Origin: Syncephalastrum monosporum B8922
Lineage: Eukaryota; Mucoromycota; Mucoromycetes; Mucorales; Syncephalastraceae
Direction of reading: 5' to 3'
Assembly: GCA_000697355.1 (NCBI GenBank)
Contig: JNEN01001275.1
Span: 248,001-312,000, forward strand
Length of the DNA: 64,000 nucleotides
Shown here: piece by piece, positions 24,958-35,712 of the stretch
How positions within the stretch are numbered: position 1 is the stretch's first letter
How the letters are laid out: the number at the start of each line of letters is the position of its first letter
Program-made: the position numbers and the translations under genes
Notes under the pieces: model-generated
The model's database searches: none
Seen by the model: only the letters and a program-made list of their open reading frames with translations
What the model was told of the DNA's origin: nothing

Positions 24958-25900
24958 TCTCGAATATCAAGTGAAAGCCGTCTGACTTTATATTGACATT
25001 CGTCATGAAAAGGTAGTGTAAATTTTGAGGCAGCTTGTTCCTCAGTCAAATTTCTGTTGCATCTAATGCGGTAAAAGAAAAAACTCACCATTGTATCGGT
25101 ACTTCTTTCTCACAGTAAACAAGGAGCCAATGGCTAAAAGAAATAATGGCCGAAAAGATGGTTCAATGGCTCAGTCATTGTGCATATAGGTTTGAAAAGA
25201 TGGTGATTCTTGATTCATAATAGCGTATACACTGTCGTGTTCTTCCTGCAACTCTTGATAATACTGGCTTGGTAGTCAAGCTGCATTAATATTTCTGACA
25301 GCTTACACGTCTACAGTATTTACTGTGGATATGATAAGGGTAAGCTCTGTAGTTCATTATGCTTGACCAGTACAACTGGTTCTTTCTGGCTTCCATAGCG
25401 CGCAGTTTTACGTTCTTTCAGAGTGTTACAAGATGTATTACATGTGAGAGCTGCATGCCCTGCGCGGCTTTGGATGATCATTCAGGTATGACTTAGTAAT
25501 TCAGAGTTGTCAAAATAGATCTATCCTATACGTAACAGATACAAGACCCTTTGGACACGAGAGAACCACAGTATTATCGACTCACTAGTGTTGATGGAAC
25601 AAGGTGTGTTTACCAATTTTGTGGGGTTCTGTTCATGTCAATGACAGTCAAGAAAAAAGCCGAAGTATCCGCTAGCACTGGTGTTGAGTATACGAATTAT
25701 CTCCAGCATTTAATTGCGGCGCTCACAGGAAGAAACAAGTACTGAGCAGATGAAAAAACTGTCTCTTGTTTCCTTAATTGGATCTGACTTACTCTTCTGG
25801 TGTCTAAATCACGTGTAATGCATTCAATTTACTCTTGAAACCCGCATTCTCTGTCTCTATATTCTCTCTATTCTTTCCTCCATTCCTTTGTATACTGCTC
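24958..25900. promoter_or_regulatory. Divergent intergenic region BZZ1 / VAP
   Basis: 940 nt between divergent starts. AT-rich, with T/C-rich sequence just before the ATG at 25901. Short open frames (for example 25551-25745) have no recognisable features. Confidence 0.5.
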
Positions 25901-27475
25901 ATGTCTGTTATCCTCGAGCCATCCTCTCAGCTCAACTTTCATCGTAAGATGTCAACAACAATAACGGCGACAACAGCAACTGCTACCTGAGGACTTATAT
26001 CTTATGCTCTTTTTTCTTTTTCTTTTTTTCTTTCTTTTCCATATTCCTTGTTTAGGCCCCTTGACCCAGGTCACCAAGGAAATACTTCTGGTGGCGAATC
26101 CCGGCAATGACCCTATCATGTTTAAAATTAAGACGACTGCCCCCAAGCAGTACTGCGTCCGACCGAATGCAGGCCGCGTCGCGCCCAATTCCCAAGTGGA
26201 AGTGCAAGGTAATAGCGATACCTGGTTTATAAATTCCCCATTCATCTTTCTCTAGTGATCCTCCAACCATTCAAGGAGGAGCCTCCGCTTGATTACAAAT
26301 GCAAAGACAAGTTTCTCGTCCAAACGGCCATTATCAAACCTGCATATGAAGCATTGGCTGTGTCCGATATGGTAAGGCGCTACTTGGCAATGCAATCAAG
26401 CGAGTGTGGGGTCTGTGTGTCTCACCCACACGGATGATTTTCCCATTTTCTTTCTCAGTGGTCGCGCGTCGAAGCCGAAGACAAGGCTGGCATCTTTCAG
26501 CAAAAGATAAAATGCTCCTTCCTCGAATCTGAAGGAGGTGCTGCTATTTTTGATGACCATGAGCGAGATGTGTACCGAAACAGCGATGTAAGTGAGGGCG
26601 GTTCTTCTATTTTCTTCTCGGTTTTCTCTTTTTGGCCCAATCAAACTCACATAAGGCGCAAAAAGGTTTCCGTGCCACCACCGTACTCAAGCTCCAAACC
26701 AGACACCGATGGCGTCAGCACAGGCACCCACGACAGCCACCAAGGTGCTGCTTCTGGTCCTGCTTCTGCTTCTGGTCCTGCTCCTGCTCCTGCTCCGCAG
26801 CAATTCATGTCGACCGAACTCCCCAGACAGCCTGAGCCGTCCGACTCTGTAGCTCCCGCGCCCGCCGTTCAGCGCGCCCTCGAGCCCGAGCCTGAGCCTG
26901 TAGTGCAAGAACCGAAAGAAGAGAGAGAGGCGCCTGAGCCTATCCATGTCACTAGCCCGCCTCCTCCGCAACCAGCGCCGCGTGCTGCCACTCCTCCTCC
27001 TCCACCTTTGGCCCCTGCCCAGCAAGCAGAAGTGCCTGAGCCGCCCGTCGTCGAGACCAAGAAGCAACCAGAACCCGAGACATCCGTCGCAGCAACATCT
27101 CCTACTGTCCGCGAGGCACCTGCTCCTGCTGCTTCGGCTGCTTCGGCTGCTTCTGCTCCGGTCGCACCTGTCGTGCCTGCTCCCCAGCAAGCAGTGCCAG
27201 TACCGGTCGATGACTCAGAAAATAAGAAGCTCCGGCAGGACCTGTTGGCTGCGCGAGAGCTGATTGAGCGTCTGGAGAAGCAGGTGGCTGTGTTACAAAA
27301 GGAAAAAGAAGCCGGCGGTGCGAGCCGCAAGCTGCCTCCGACGGTCCAGCCGCAGGATGCGGTCCACCAGCACCTGGCTGCGCTCGAGAAGCCACATGCG
27401 ACCGAAGGATACCCGCCTCAAGTGATGCTCATTGTGGCCTCGCTGGTATTTGTGTTTACCTATCTTTTCTTCTAA
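25901..27475 (+). CDS. SCS2: VAP/Scs2-family ER membrane protein (MSP domain)
   Basis: Tail-anchored ER protein that binds FFAT motifs and builds ER contact sites for lipid transfer. Exons 25901-25943, 26056-26208, 26256-26371, 26459-26587 and 26666-27475 give 416 residues. The MSP domain (about residues 1-125) begins MSVILEPSSQLNFHRPLTQVT and includes the FKIKTTAPKQYCVRPNAG loop that binds FFAT peptides. A Pro/Ala/Glu-rich linker of roughly 210 residues follows, then a coiled coil (KKLRQDLLAARELIERLEKQVAVLQ) and one C-terminal membrane helix (VMLIVASLVFVFTYLFF). The linker is much longer than in yeast Scs2 (244 residues total). The gene ends 58 nt from the stop codon of the convergent MTU1. 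Confidence 0.95.
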
Positions 27476-27509
27476 GTGCGGCTCTATATACAGATTATAC
27501 AATTTACAA

Positions 27510-27515
27510 AATAAA
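27510..27515 (+). terminator. Poly(A) signal of VAP gene
   Basis: AATAAA 35 nt after the VAP stop, before the convergent MTU1 stop at 27534, so the two 3' ends are tightly packed. Called by sequence and position only. Confidence 0.45.
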
Positions 27516-27533
27516 AATTCATGCTATACTAAA

Positions 27534-28751
27534 TCATTCTGTAATGACCCCTCCGCCCAGGCACCAATCGCCGTGCCAGACGACGAGCTGCTGACCTGGT
27601 GCGATCGCCCGTACAGGTTCGAAGAAATCCAGGGTATACCGACCTTGATGGCGTGAGAGTTTTGCCTTTTGTGGTTTCATGCGATACCTGACCTGCGCAT
27701 CGACGATAATCGGCTCGTGGAGGATCTGGTCTTGCAAGGGAGAGCTGGGATGGATCCAGACCCAATCGCGCGCGTGACAAGTGGTACGAAAAAGCGCGGG
27801 ATGGTTGCTCCCGGGAACGAGGACAAGCGTGTTATCCTTCACTCGTTTCTGTGCAACGACCATCTTGTGCGCACCATGGCAGATGCCAGACGCCTGACCA
27901 ATCGTATAAGCATACAGGCCTCTGTGCTGGCCGATCACGTTGCCTTGGAGATCGACGGCAGGCCCTGGCGGCTGATCAATGTATTCAGCCAGAAAGTCGG
28001 CAAAGCGGCGTCGCTGGCCGACAAAACAGATCCCCATGCTTTCCGGCTTGGCCGCAATGTCGTGCAGTCCGAAGCGGCGAGCTTCTGCTTTCACGTCGGC
28101 CTTGGAGGGATAGTCACCGAGCGGAAATAACGTGCGTTTCAAGCTGGCCTCAGTGACGGATGCGAGATAGTAAGATTGGTCTTTGTTGCTATCACGACCG
28201 CGCAGCAGCTGACCGTGTTCGTTTGTGCGGCAATAATGACCTGTCGCAAGCCAGACGTCTTCGTTTTGCTTAGCGGTACGGTCAAAGAGCGCACCGAATT
28301 TGATGTATCTGTTGCAGAGGATGTCTGGGTTGGGTGTCAGGCCAGCCGCATAGTCGTCGAGAGTTTGCTGAAACACGTCGGTCCAGTACTCCTTGACAAA
28401 GTTGATTTCTCGGCAGGGAATCCGGAGCGTGTCGCACACCCGCCGGACATCGTCCCATTCGTTGTCGGCAGAACACACGCCTCGCTCGTCAAACGAATCC
28501 CAATTGCGCATATACAGCCCCTGGACGTTGAGACCGTGCGCCTTGAGCAATGCCGCAGTCACACTGGAGTCCACCCCTCCTGACATGGCGACAATCACGG
28601 TGTGGTTGGGTCTCACACGTCCAAGGCACCTGTGCAACATCAGCCACTCTTGAAAGATAGAAGATTGGGAGATAGAGCAAATTATTATCACCGTATCACT
28701 GCAGTGTCTGAGAGGCTGCGGCCAGGCGGAGCAGAGAGAGCGGGGAACCAA
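27534..28751 (-). CDS. SLM3: Mitochondrial tRNA-specific 2-thiouridylase (MnmA/Mtu1)
   Basis: Adds the 2-thio group to wobble uridine of mitochondrial tRNAs for Lys, Glu and Gln. A single open frame of 405 residues. The PP-loop ATP motif is AMSGGVDSSV, then GLYMRNWDSFDE and the insertion CSADNEWDDV. The catalytic Cys is in NPDILCNRYIKFG, and the second, persulfide-forming Cys in PESMGICFVGQR. The RDSNKDQSYYL and GLYAYTIGQ motifs, and a C-terminal beta-barrel ending LGGGVITE, complete the family pattern. The N-terminus to about residue 50 is weakly conserved. An internal Met (MLHRCLGRVRPNHT) about 15 residues before the PP-loop could be the true start, or a small N-terminal intron could exist. 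Mitochondrial targeting is inferred. Confidence 0.95.
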   Translation of the reverse strand: MVPRSLCSAWPQPLRHCSDTVIIICSISQSSIFQEWLMLHRCLGRVRPNHTVIVAMSGGVDSSVTAALLKAHGLNVQGLYMRNWDSFDERGVCSADNEWDDVRRVCDTLRIPCREINFVKEYWTDVFQQTLDDYAAGLTPNPDILCNRYIKFGALFDRTAKQNEDVWLATGHYCRTNEHGQLLRGRDSNKDQSYYLASVTEASLKRTLFPLGDYPSKADVKAEARRFGLHDIAAKPESMGICFVGQRRRFADFLAEYIDQPPGPAVDLQGNVIGQHRGLYAYTIGQASGICHGAHKMVVAQKRVKDNTLVLVPGSNHPALFRTTCHARDWVWIHPSSPLQDQILHEPIIVDAQVRYRMKPQKAKLSRHQGRYTLDFFEPVRAIAPGQQLVVWHGDWCLGGGVITE

Positions 28752-29714
28752 TACTCAGGCCCAAAACACAGCTGCGGCCTGGTTTGTCTCAGGCAGCTGA
28801 ATGTGGCTATATAGACTTGGAGGACCCATGATTTGCATCACGGCTTACTGGGCGATGACAACACCGCGGATTCATTGTTCCCTCCCTGGGTTTTCGTGAA
28901 ACAAATACCCTGTCCATTGACAAGACTTCATCTTTTAATATTACCCAAACTGTCTCACTACACACACGAAAAACAACCAGCCGTAACATTTTACCACTAC
29001 CATATTATTTATCGCTCATTCACACTTTCAAAAGTTAAACCGAGCTCTTGTACTCTTTTCCGGCTTGTTCGTTTCAGTCATGGTATGTGCTCTTAAATCA
29101 TCCTTGTCATCACTTTCCTGCTTGTTCCTATTCTCATGATCAGTATCAGCATAATCATAAAGAACACATCGTCACTAAGTACCGTCACCGTCCTCCTCCT
29201 TCCCCCTCCCGTAAACGGTACCAAATGCTTCTGTTTGTCTACCACTCACACTCGAACGGGTTGTCTATGCTTCTGAGATAGCATCACTTCTGTATTCATG
29301 GGCTGTACCAAAAACGTGGTTGTTTGTGCACCCGAGTAGTATGTAATATTTTTATTTTATATAGACGCATGTAGCCGAAAAAAGAACGAGACAAGAGGGG
29401 GATTGGAAACGTGATAGCATCTTGACAGAAACACGGAAACACAGACACACATACACATACACATACACACACATGGTACACGACATACATACACACATAC
29501 ATAAAACATAACGCAAAAGGAATTCATAAGGATCCGACTGACCTCTGACTTATTATATAAACGGAGCACTGCATGCCTTTTCTCGCTCTCTCCTTTTCTC
29601 CCGTCCCTGAAGATTTGAGCAATTTTTTTTCTGCTTCACGCTTCCCTAATTCCCCTCCAGCTGTTCTTCTTATTTCTGTATTGCTTCTCTCTCTACTCGC
29701 TCTCTGTCTTTGAC
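28752..29714. other. Intergenic, MTU1 promoter and kinase promoter
   Basis: Nearly 1 kb without a supported gene between divergent genes. It includes an AC/AT-rich repeat (about 29440-29505) and a strongly T/C-rich leader before the ATG at 29715. Confidence 0.5.
29554..29561 (+). promoter_or_regulatory. TATA box of Hal-type kinase gene
   Basis: TATATAAA about 150 nt upstream of the ATG at 29715, preceding a pyrimidine-rich leader. Confidence 0.4.
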
Positions 29715-31351
29715 ATGCTACTTCACCACGGCCTGGCCACGCCCGATCTCTCTGTCCCGTCGAGCCCGACCTTGTCGCCCGCCACCGTAAGCCATACCAC
29801 GGCCACCACGCGTCACATCCATTCAAATGACGATACAACCCCCGTCGACCTCACCGAGCTCACGCGCTTGTTGCAAAAAGCCGCCTCGTCGAGATCCACG
29901 CGTGCCTTTCACCTCAAACCTCCGTCGCCGGTCTCCACAACCTCTTCGTCTTCCACCAGCTCCTCCACCTGCTGCTCGGTCTCAACCCCTTCCCAATTTG
30001 TGTTCCGCAAGCCAGAGTACAATCAACAGTATCACCGCACCCACTTTCACAGGCCCACTTGCGAGCGCCGCGACTCGTTTCTCGGCTTGCGTCGCTACTT
30101 TCAAACAGATGAAGACGAGCCAGACCCGAACGATACGTTTGCGAATCGATTTCGTCAAGACATAGGACGCCGGTACGGTAAATGGGGTAAGTTGATTTGA
30201 AATTTGCTCATTTGAGGCATATTTGCCCTTCCTGCTTATATTGCTCACTCATATCCTCATTTTTTCCCCATTATAATAGGCCGTTACATTGGCAAGGGCG
30301 CCGGCGGGTCTGTACGCCTGATCTCAACTCAGCAGACCATGTACGCCGTCAAGCAATTCCGGAAACAGCTCCCGCATGAGTCTGACAAGGACTATGTGAA
30401 AAAAGTCACTGCCGAATTTTGTATTGGTTCTACCCTGCATCACCCAAATATTATCCAGACCCTCGACATTATCCAGAGTGGCCCAGACTTTTATGAAATC
30501 ATGGAATATTGTCCAAACGACCTCTTCAATATTGTCATGAGCGGCATGATGTCGCGTGAAGAGATTTCTTGTACCTGGCGTCAGCTTCTTAGCGGCCTTG
30601 AATATTTGCATGGTATGGGCATTGCCCATCGCGACTTGAAGCTCGACAACCTCGTCCTCGATCATACCGGCATCCTCAAGATCATCGATTTTGGCTGCTC
30701 TGCTGTTTTCAAATATCCATTTGAGCACAAGGTCACATTGACCCGAGGTATGTGTATAGTGACATTCATTTTTTTTATTTTAAAGGATCACATACCCACA
30801 CATATCATTTGTGTTTCCTTCTTTTTTACTTTATTTTATTCGTTCGTGTTCTTATTTCTTGTCTTTTAGGCATTTATGGCTCCGATCCTTACATTGCCCC
30901 CGAACAGTATACACAGCCTTGCTATGATCCACGCTTGTCAGATGTTTGGTCATGCGCGATAATATTCATTTGTATGACCATCCGCCGATTTCCCTGGCGC
31001 TCACCGCGGTACAGTGACCTGTCCTATCGCGCCTTTGCCACAAATCAGAATCAGCAGCAGTTCAGGTTGCTCAAACTCTTACCGCGGGAGGCCCGTCCCG
31101 CTATGGCTGGACTCCTCAATGTCGATCCCTCGCGCCGCACGACCCTGTCTCAGCTGTTAGCCGACCCCTGGGTCCAACAGATCGATGTGTGCACACTTGC
31201 GGAACCTGGAGCCAATCACGTGCATCACGTTCAGGAAATGTCTAATCAGCGCGGCAACTTGGTTGTCATGACGCGCGAACCACCAGGTGTCATCGCCGAG
31301 AAAGAAAAGCGAAAGCGACAGCAGCAACAGCAGCCACACAACCATGCCTAG
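29715..31351 (+). CDS. Ser/Thr protein kinase, Hal4/Hal5 (NPR/HAL) family
   Basis: Fungal kinase of the group that tunes potassium uptake and nutrient permease stability at the plasma membrane. Three exons (29715-30186, 30280-30747, 30870-31351) give 473 residues. The first 155 residues are Ser/Thr-rich and disordered. The kinase domain shows [12 protein letters not shown] (Gly loop), YAVKQFRK (ATP Lys), [12 protein letters not shown] (catalytic loop), IDFGCSAVF (DFG) and [23 protein letters not shown] (activation end). The DLFNIVM hinge and [15 protein letters not shown] loop are typical of Hal5/Sat4 kinases. The tail is Gln- and His-rich. All catalytic residues are intact. Which of the several paralogues it is cannot be decided here. 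Confidence 0.93.
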
Positions 31352-31803
31352 AATGTCTATGGTTTTACCTCAACAAAATAGATACCATCGCTCACGGATC
31401 TCGCGAACAGCCCAAAATCACCGTACATACCTTCCTCCCTTCCCCCCTTTTTTTTATTGCTTGCTCAAGCACTTAACGACACCACATATCGGTAGTATAC
31501 CACATACACATGCATACACAGCACATACATCTGCTCTCTTTGTGTCAGCCTCGTCTATTCACTCGCTTACCATCACTTTCAACCCATGCAAACGAAGGTC
31601 AATCGTCGTATTGTTTCTAATTATTGCACCCTTACTATACCTTGTATCATATTCAACACGAGATTTTTTGTACATTTTGATAATAACCAGCTGGCATTCC
31701 CTCACACGTTGAACATATGGATCGATTTCTTTTTGACTTGCTTAGTTTTCGATGCTCTTCTGTATCTTTTCCTCGTCGACTGCATCAAATCTTTTTTCAT
31801 TGT
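31352..31803. other. Intergenic, promoter of OSCA-type channel
   Basis: 450 nt, AT-rich, between same-strand genes. No gene recognised. Confidence 0.5.
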
Positions 31804-34434
31804 ATGGCGACGATTGATACGGTTTATTACATCCCATCCTTGGTAGGGCTTACCACCACGTTTGGTATCTCAGCCGGGGTGAGCGTGGTATGCCTCGTTG
31901 GATTCGAGGTGTGCCGGAACCGTCCGTCGATGCAATATTTGTACGCACCACGGACTCAACTCGCGTGAGTTACCTTTTCGTTTTCTATGTTTATCGCATT
32001 ATAACAAGTTCTTTCTTATTCTCGTCCTTCGTAAAGTAACACAAACACTGCGTCATTGCCACGATGGCCACTGGCCTGGCTTGTCAAAACACTGAATCTC
32101 ACCGAAGAAGATTACTTGCGCCAGGTCGGTGTCGACGCAGCGCTGTACATTCGTTTCTTACGAATGGCGGTCCATTTTCTGATGTTTGCGTGCCTGACGG
32201 TTTGTCCCGCCCTCCTGGCACTGCACTGGACGACAAATCGTGACGAGACTCAAGAAGACGAGGATTACTATGCAAGCCATCAGACTCTCGACCGTCTCGC
32301 CAATAATAGTAGTACGATGCGTACACCACTCGCTGCGCCTGCGCATGCCGTGTTTGCCTATCTGATCTCCTTTGGCTGGCTGTGGCTCCTCTTTGTGAAC
32401 CACTGGCATCATCGTGACCTGCTTCTCAGAGCAAGCAAACCCATCTCGACAGTCTTGCTGACTCATATCCCACGACATCTCCGCACACAGGACGCGATCG
32501 CCCGAGCATTCGATGTCCCACTCGAACGCGTTTATTTTGTGCCTCACATGAGCCTCAGTTTACTTGCACGGCGTCGTCGTCTGCTCGATCGTCTCGAACA
32601 GCAGCTGATGAAAGAAAATGACTCAAGCGTCACCAACGAGAATGACTTGAAAAAAAGACAGGCCCTCGATACGCTAATTTCACTCAATCAGAGGTGTTTG
32701 GCCGTCCAAGAACCGACTGGGAACGCTTTTGTTACATTTGGGTAAGATGATGATCATTCTGTGATAAGTGAGTAGATCAACATTCAATTAATACTTAATA
32801 CGGAATTTCAAAAAAAAATCAGCAACGCCGAGGCCGCACAGCAGGCTTGTGGAAGCAAACACAGGATAAGGGGTGTGTTTGTCGGCCAACCCGCACCGGA
32901 GCCACGCAGTATCCTTTGGCGCGGTCTCGTTCGACGTGGAAGGCGCGAGCGCCTGATGGGTCGGTTACGAGGCTGGCTGGTCTTTATTGCAGTTTGGTAT
33001 GTGTTTATTATGTTAAGCTTTTCTCTTGTTCCGATATTGTCTCACAGACGCACTAACTATCAACGCTTTAGGTCAATTACAATATTCTGGCTGTTTCCCG
33101 TTTCGTTCATACTTGGATTGACGTCGATCGAGAGCTTATCCCAGCATTTCCAGTTTCTGACCTACTTTCTCGACACATCTCGTTTCGTTCGGTCCTTTAC
33201 GCAAAATGTCCTGCCAATGCTGCTTGTCACTTTCTTTATGAGTCTACTGCCGTGGCTCCTCCTCGTAATCTCCAAGCAGCAAGACTTTGTGTCCCGCTAC
33301 AAGCTGGAAGACGCAGTCCTATGCCGATACTATCGATTTGCCATTTTCAATGTCCTCATCGTATTCTTGCTTGGCACGACATTTTTATCGACCTTATTGG
33401 ATGTCTTATACGAACCCACCAAATTGATCCATGTCTTGGCTGCCTTTCTACCGCAAGGTGCTAATTTTTTCTTGAGCTACATCCTGTTCAATACTTGCAC
33501 CCATGCGATGGAACTGCTTCAGCTCGGTTCGCAGTTCTTTGGGCATTTTGTCTTCACATCACGCTGGTGGGCCCGCACACCCAGACGATGGCGACGCGCA
33601 ACACGGCCATGGCCTTTTCCATACTACTACTACTACCCCAATCACATGCTTGTGCTTGTTATTGCTCTGACATACTCGCTGATTCAGCCACTCGTGCTTA
33701 TCTTTGGCTTACTATACTTTCTCGTAGCTCTCGCGTGCTTTAAGCATCAATTCATGTACTGTTACGTCCGACAGTATGAGTCGCAGGGCAGTCACTATAG
33801 AAGAATGGCATCCTACACCTCGGACGGTCTTCTTATTTTCCAGCTCACGATGGTCGGTTTATTGTATCTCAAAGGTGCCTTGGTTGCTGCAACAGCTATC
33901 TTGCCCTTGTTGTTTTTCACCGTCTGGGCCAAGGTCCGGCTCACAAGGTCCTTGCGCGATCTGTGTGCGACAGCACGTACGCTTAACGTCACATTACCAG
34001 CCGTATCAAACCATCAGCAGTCCAAGAGCAGTAAATGGTGGTCTGCACTCGACGATATCTGGAAGTTCTCGTACATCCGGTCTTGGTGTGTCGTAGGCCG
34101 ATACGGAGGAGAGCATGCTCAGGCACATGAAAGCCTCAATGCAGGAGGGTCACCAGAGCTGGTTACGTCGAGCAACTCGTCTGCAGCACTGTTGCATAGT
34201 GAAGAAGAGCAGCAAGTGTATCTGGAGAAGCAAGCCGAGGAAGGCGAACGGTTGGATGATGATATAGCACCGATTATAAGCGATGCACCAGACTATAACC
34301 CCCGATTGTTCAGTTTCCCTCGCCCCTGCCAGCGCATACTGGTTGCACCTGATGCACAGAGAGGGCGAACACAGTGGACTCGCGTCTTTGAGTCCATTCC
34401 TCTGGTCGAATATAAGGCAACTCGACTGCAGTAG
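31804..34434 (+). CDS. OSCA/TMEM63-type calcium-permeable stress-gated channel (Csc1/Rsn1)
   Basis: Hyperosmolality- or stretch-gated cation channel of the DUF221 family. Four exons (31804-31964, 32037-32741, 32823-32996, 33072-34434) encode 800 residues. TM0 is in YYIPSLVGLTTTFGISAGVSVVC. Then comes PRWPLAWLVKTLNLTEEDYLRQVGVDAALYIRFLR, the typical TM1 approach. The cytosolic RNA-recognition-like loop lies at about residues 190-310 and contains AFVTFGNAEAAQQAC. After splicing, TM segments run from WLVFIAVWSITIFWLFPVSF to ALVAATAILPLLFFTVWAKV. Family motifs LPWLLLVISK and ANFFLSYILF are present. Intron 32997-33071 has no stop and a length divisible by three, so a naive frame reads through it. 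The C-terminal tail is acidic and cytosolic. Confidence 0.93.
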
Positions 34435-34682
34435 TAATACGCACACTACATTACATACAAAAAAGGAACAGCACCCTTATATAATTCACCTCATTGTTCA
34501 TATAAATAATCAAACATAGACGTCAGATGTTGCACCGGGACAGTCAAATTGGGTGTGCCGCGTGCACTTTTCCTCTCCCCTCATTTTTTCTTTTTCTTTT
34601 CCCTCTTCCTTTCTCCCTCTTCCTTATTTCTTTTTTCCTGTTTTTGCTGTTAAATTAAGCCACTGTAAGCCATCATACCTCC

Positions 34683-35173
34683 ATGGAGAAGTTTAAAGAA
34701 GTACGCGTAGATGCAATATGTCATGGCTCTCATGCTGCACGCTCAATATATATTGCAAATGACAGAAATTGAACACGATACGCACAGAAGCGGACGAGGC
34801 AAATGCGCGTGCAGATGAACTGACAGCGCAAGTAAAGCAAATGGAATCAGAGCATATATCTAAAGACCACGAGCTGCTTTCCATTGAGATACGCGTCAAG
34901 AGTCTGGAGAAGCAGCTGGCCGCCACGGAAGAGAATCTCAAGAGTACATCCGCCAAGTAAGAATAGTGAACAACACATGATGCAAACTTACACGCACACG
35001 CCCATTTTAGATTCAGTGAGGCAGACGCGAAAGCAAACAACGCAGAAAAGAAAAAGGAAGACCTGGAAAAGATGCTGGAAGAGGGAGAAAAGCGCTATGA
35101 AGAGCTGTCAGAAATGTATAGTAAAGCACGAGCCGAGTTGGATGAAATGGCCCGTCAATTTGACGACTTGTAA
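34683..35173 (+). CDS. TPM1: Tropomyosin, short form
   Basis: Coiled-coil actin-cable stabiliser. Exons 34683-34700, 34766-34956 and 35011-35173 encode 123 residues. It begins MEKFKE|KLNTIRTEADEANARAD, the diagnostic N-terminus of fungal tropomyosins (Cdc8: MDKLREKINAARAETDEA). An uninterrupted heptad pattern runs through RVKSLEKQLAATEENL and ends AELDEMARQFDDL, matching the conserved C-terminus (LEDL). Both ends are intact. Usual fungal lengths are 161 (four actin periods) or 199 residues. Here it is 38 residues shorter, close to one period. The introns (65 and 54 nt) leave no room for a missed exon. The 18-nt first coding exon is supported by the family N-terminus. Confidence 0.9.
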
Positions 35174-35457
35174 TGACATATAATCCATACAATAAAATCT
35201 TCCACAGTAAATAATACAAAAGGTTTGGAAGGTCAGAGCTATGCAAGAGATGAAAGGTCAGAGCCACTCACATGCCTGTTGATATTGCATGATGAGGCTC
35301 TCTAATGAATCTCTGCGTGATGTGTACGCGGGCGCGTGCAGAAATCGGGGTTTTAAGTTGTGAAACACCCAAGCATTTCTCTTCCTCTATTTATCAACTC
35401 TTTCCCCTCCTCTCTCGACTTCATCTTCTTTTACTTACTTCAAGTTTAAGACAAACA

Positions 35458-35712
35458 ATGCAGACAAACGAGCCATATTACATGAACAGTGTACTCAAGC
35501 GCTTTGGACACCATCTTTCGTCCGATCAAAGTCACCAACTAGCTTGTCGCATGGCTGGCTCCCTCCACAGCGCTCCGCAAGGCGGTCCAACCTTTGACAC
35601 GAAGCCATCAACACACCAAGCTACTGTCTATCCCCAACTGACGCGTCGGCGGTCAATCCAAAAAGACCCTTATCTTTATACCTCATCAAAAAGCTCGCTC
35701 TTTGCCGAATGA
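35458..35712 (+). CDS. Small unknown protein, 84 residues
   Basis: Single-exon frame starting MQTNEPYYMNSVLKRFG after a textbook pyrimidine-rich leader (35380-35450) and an A-rich start context (acaaacaATG). It is hydrophilic, with Ser, Gln, Thr and Tyr, and without membrane helix, signal peptide or known motif. The C-terminus is TRRRSIQKDPYLYTSSKSSLFAE, with a basic RRRS site that could be a kinase target. The frame extends upstream in phase to 35305, but the leader looks non-coding. The family was not recognised. Support comes from leader structure and codon use only. Confidence 0.5.
   Translation: MQTNEPYYMNSVLKRFGHHLSSDQSHQLACRMAGSLHSAPQGGPTFDTKPSTHQATVYPQLTRRRSIQKDPYLYTSSKSSLFAE

Noticed and set aside
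26687..27330. Arg/Ser- and Gly-rich minus-strand frames
   Set aside because: Mirror of the low-complexity Pro/Ala linker of the VAP gene.
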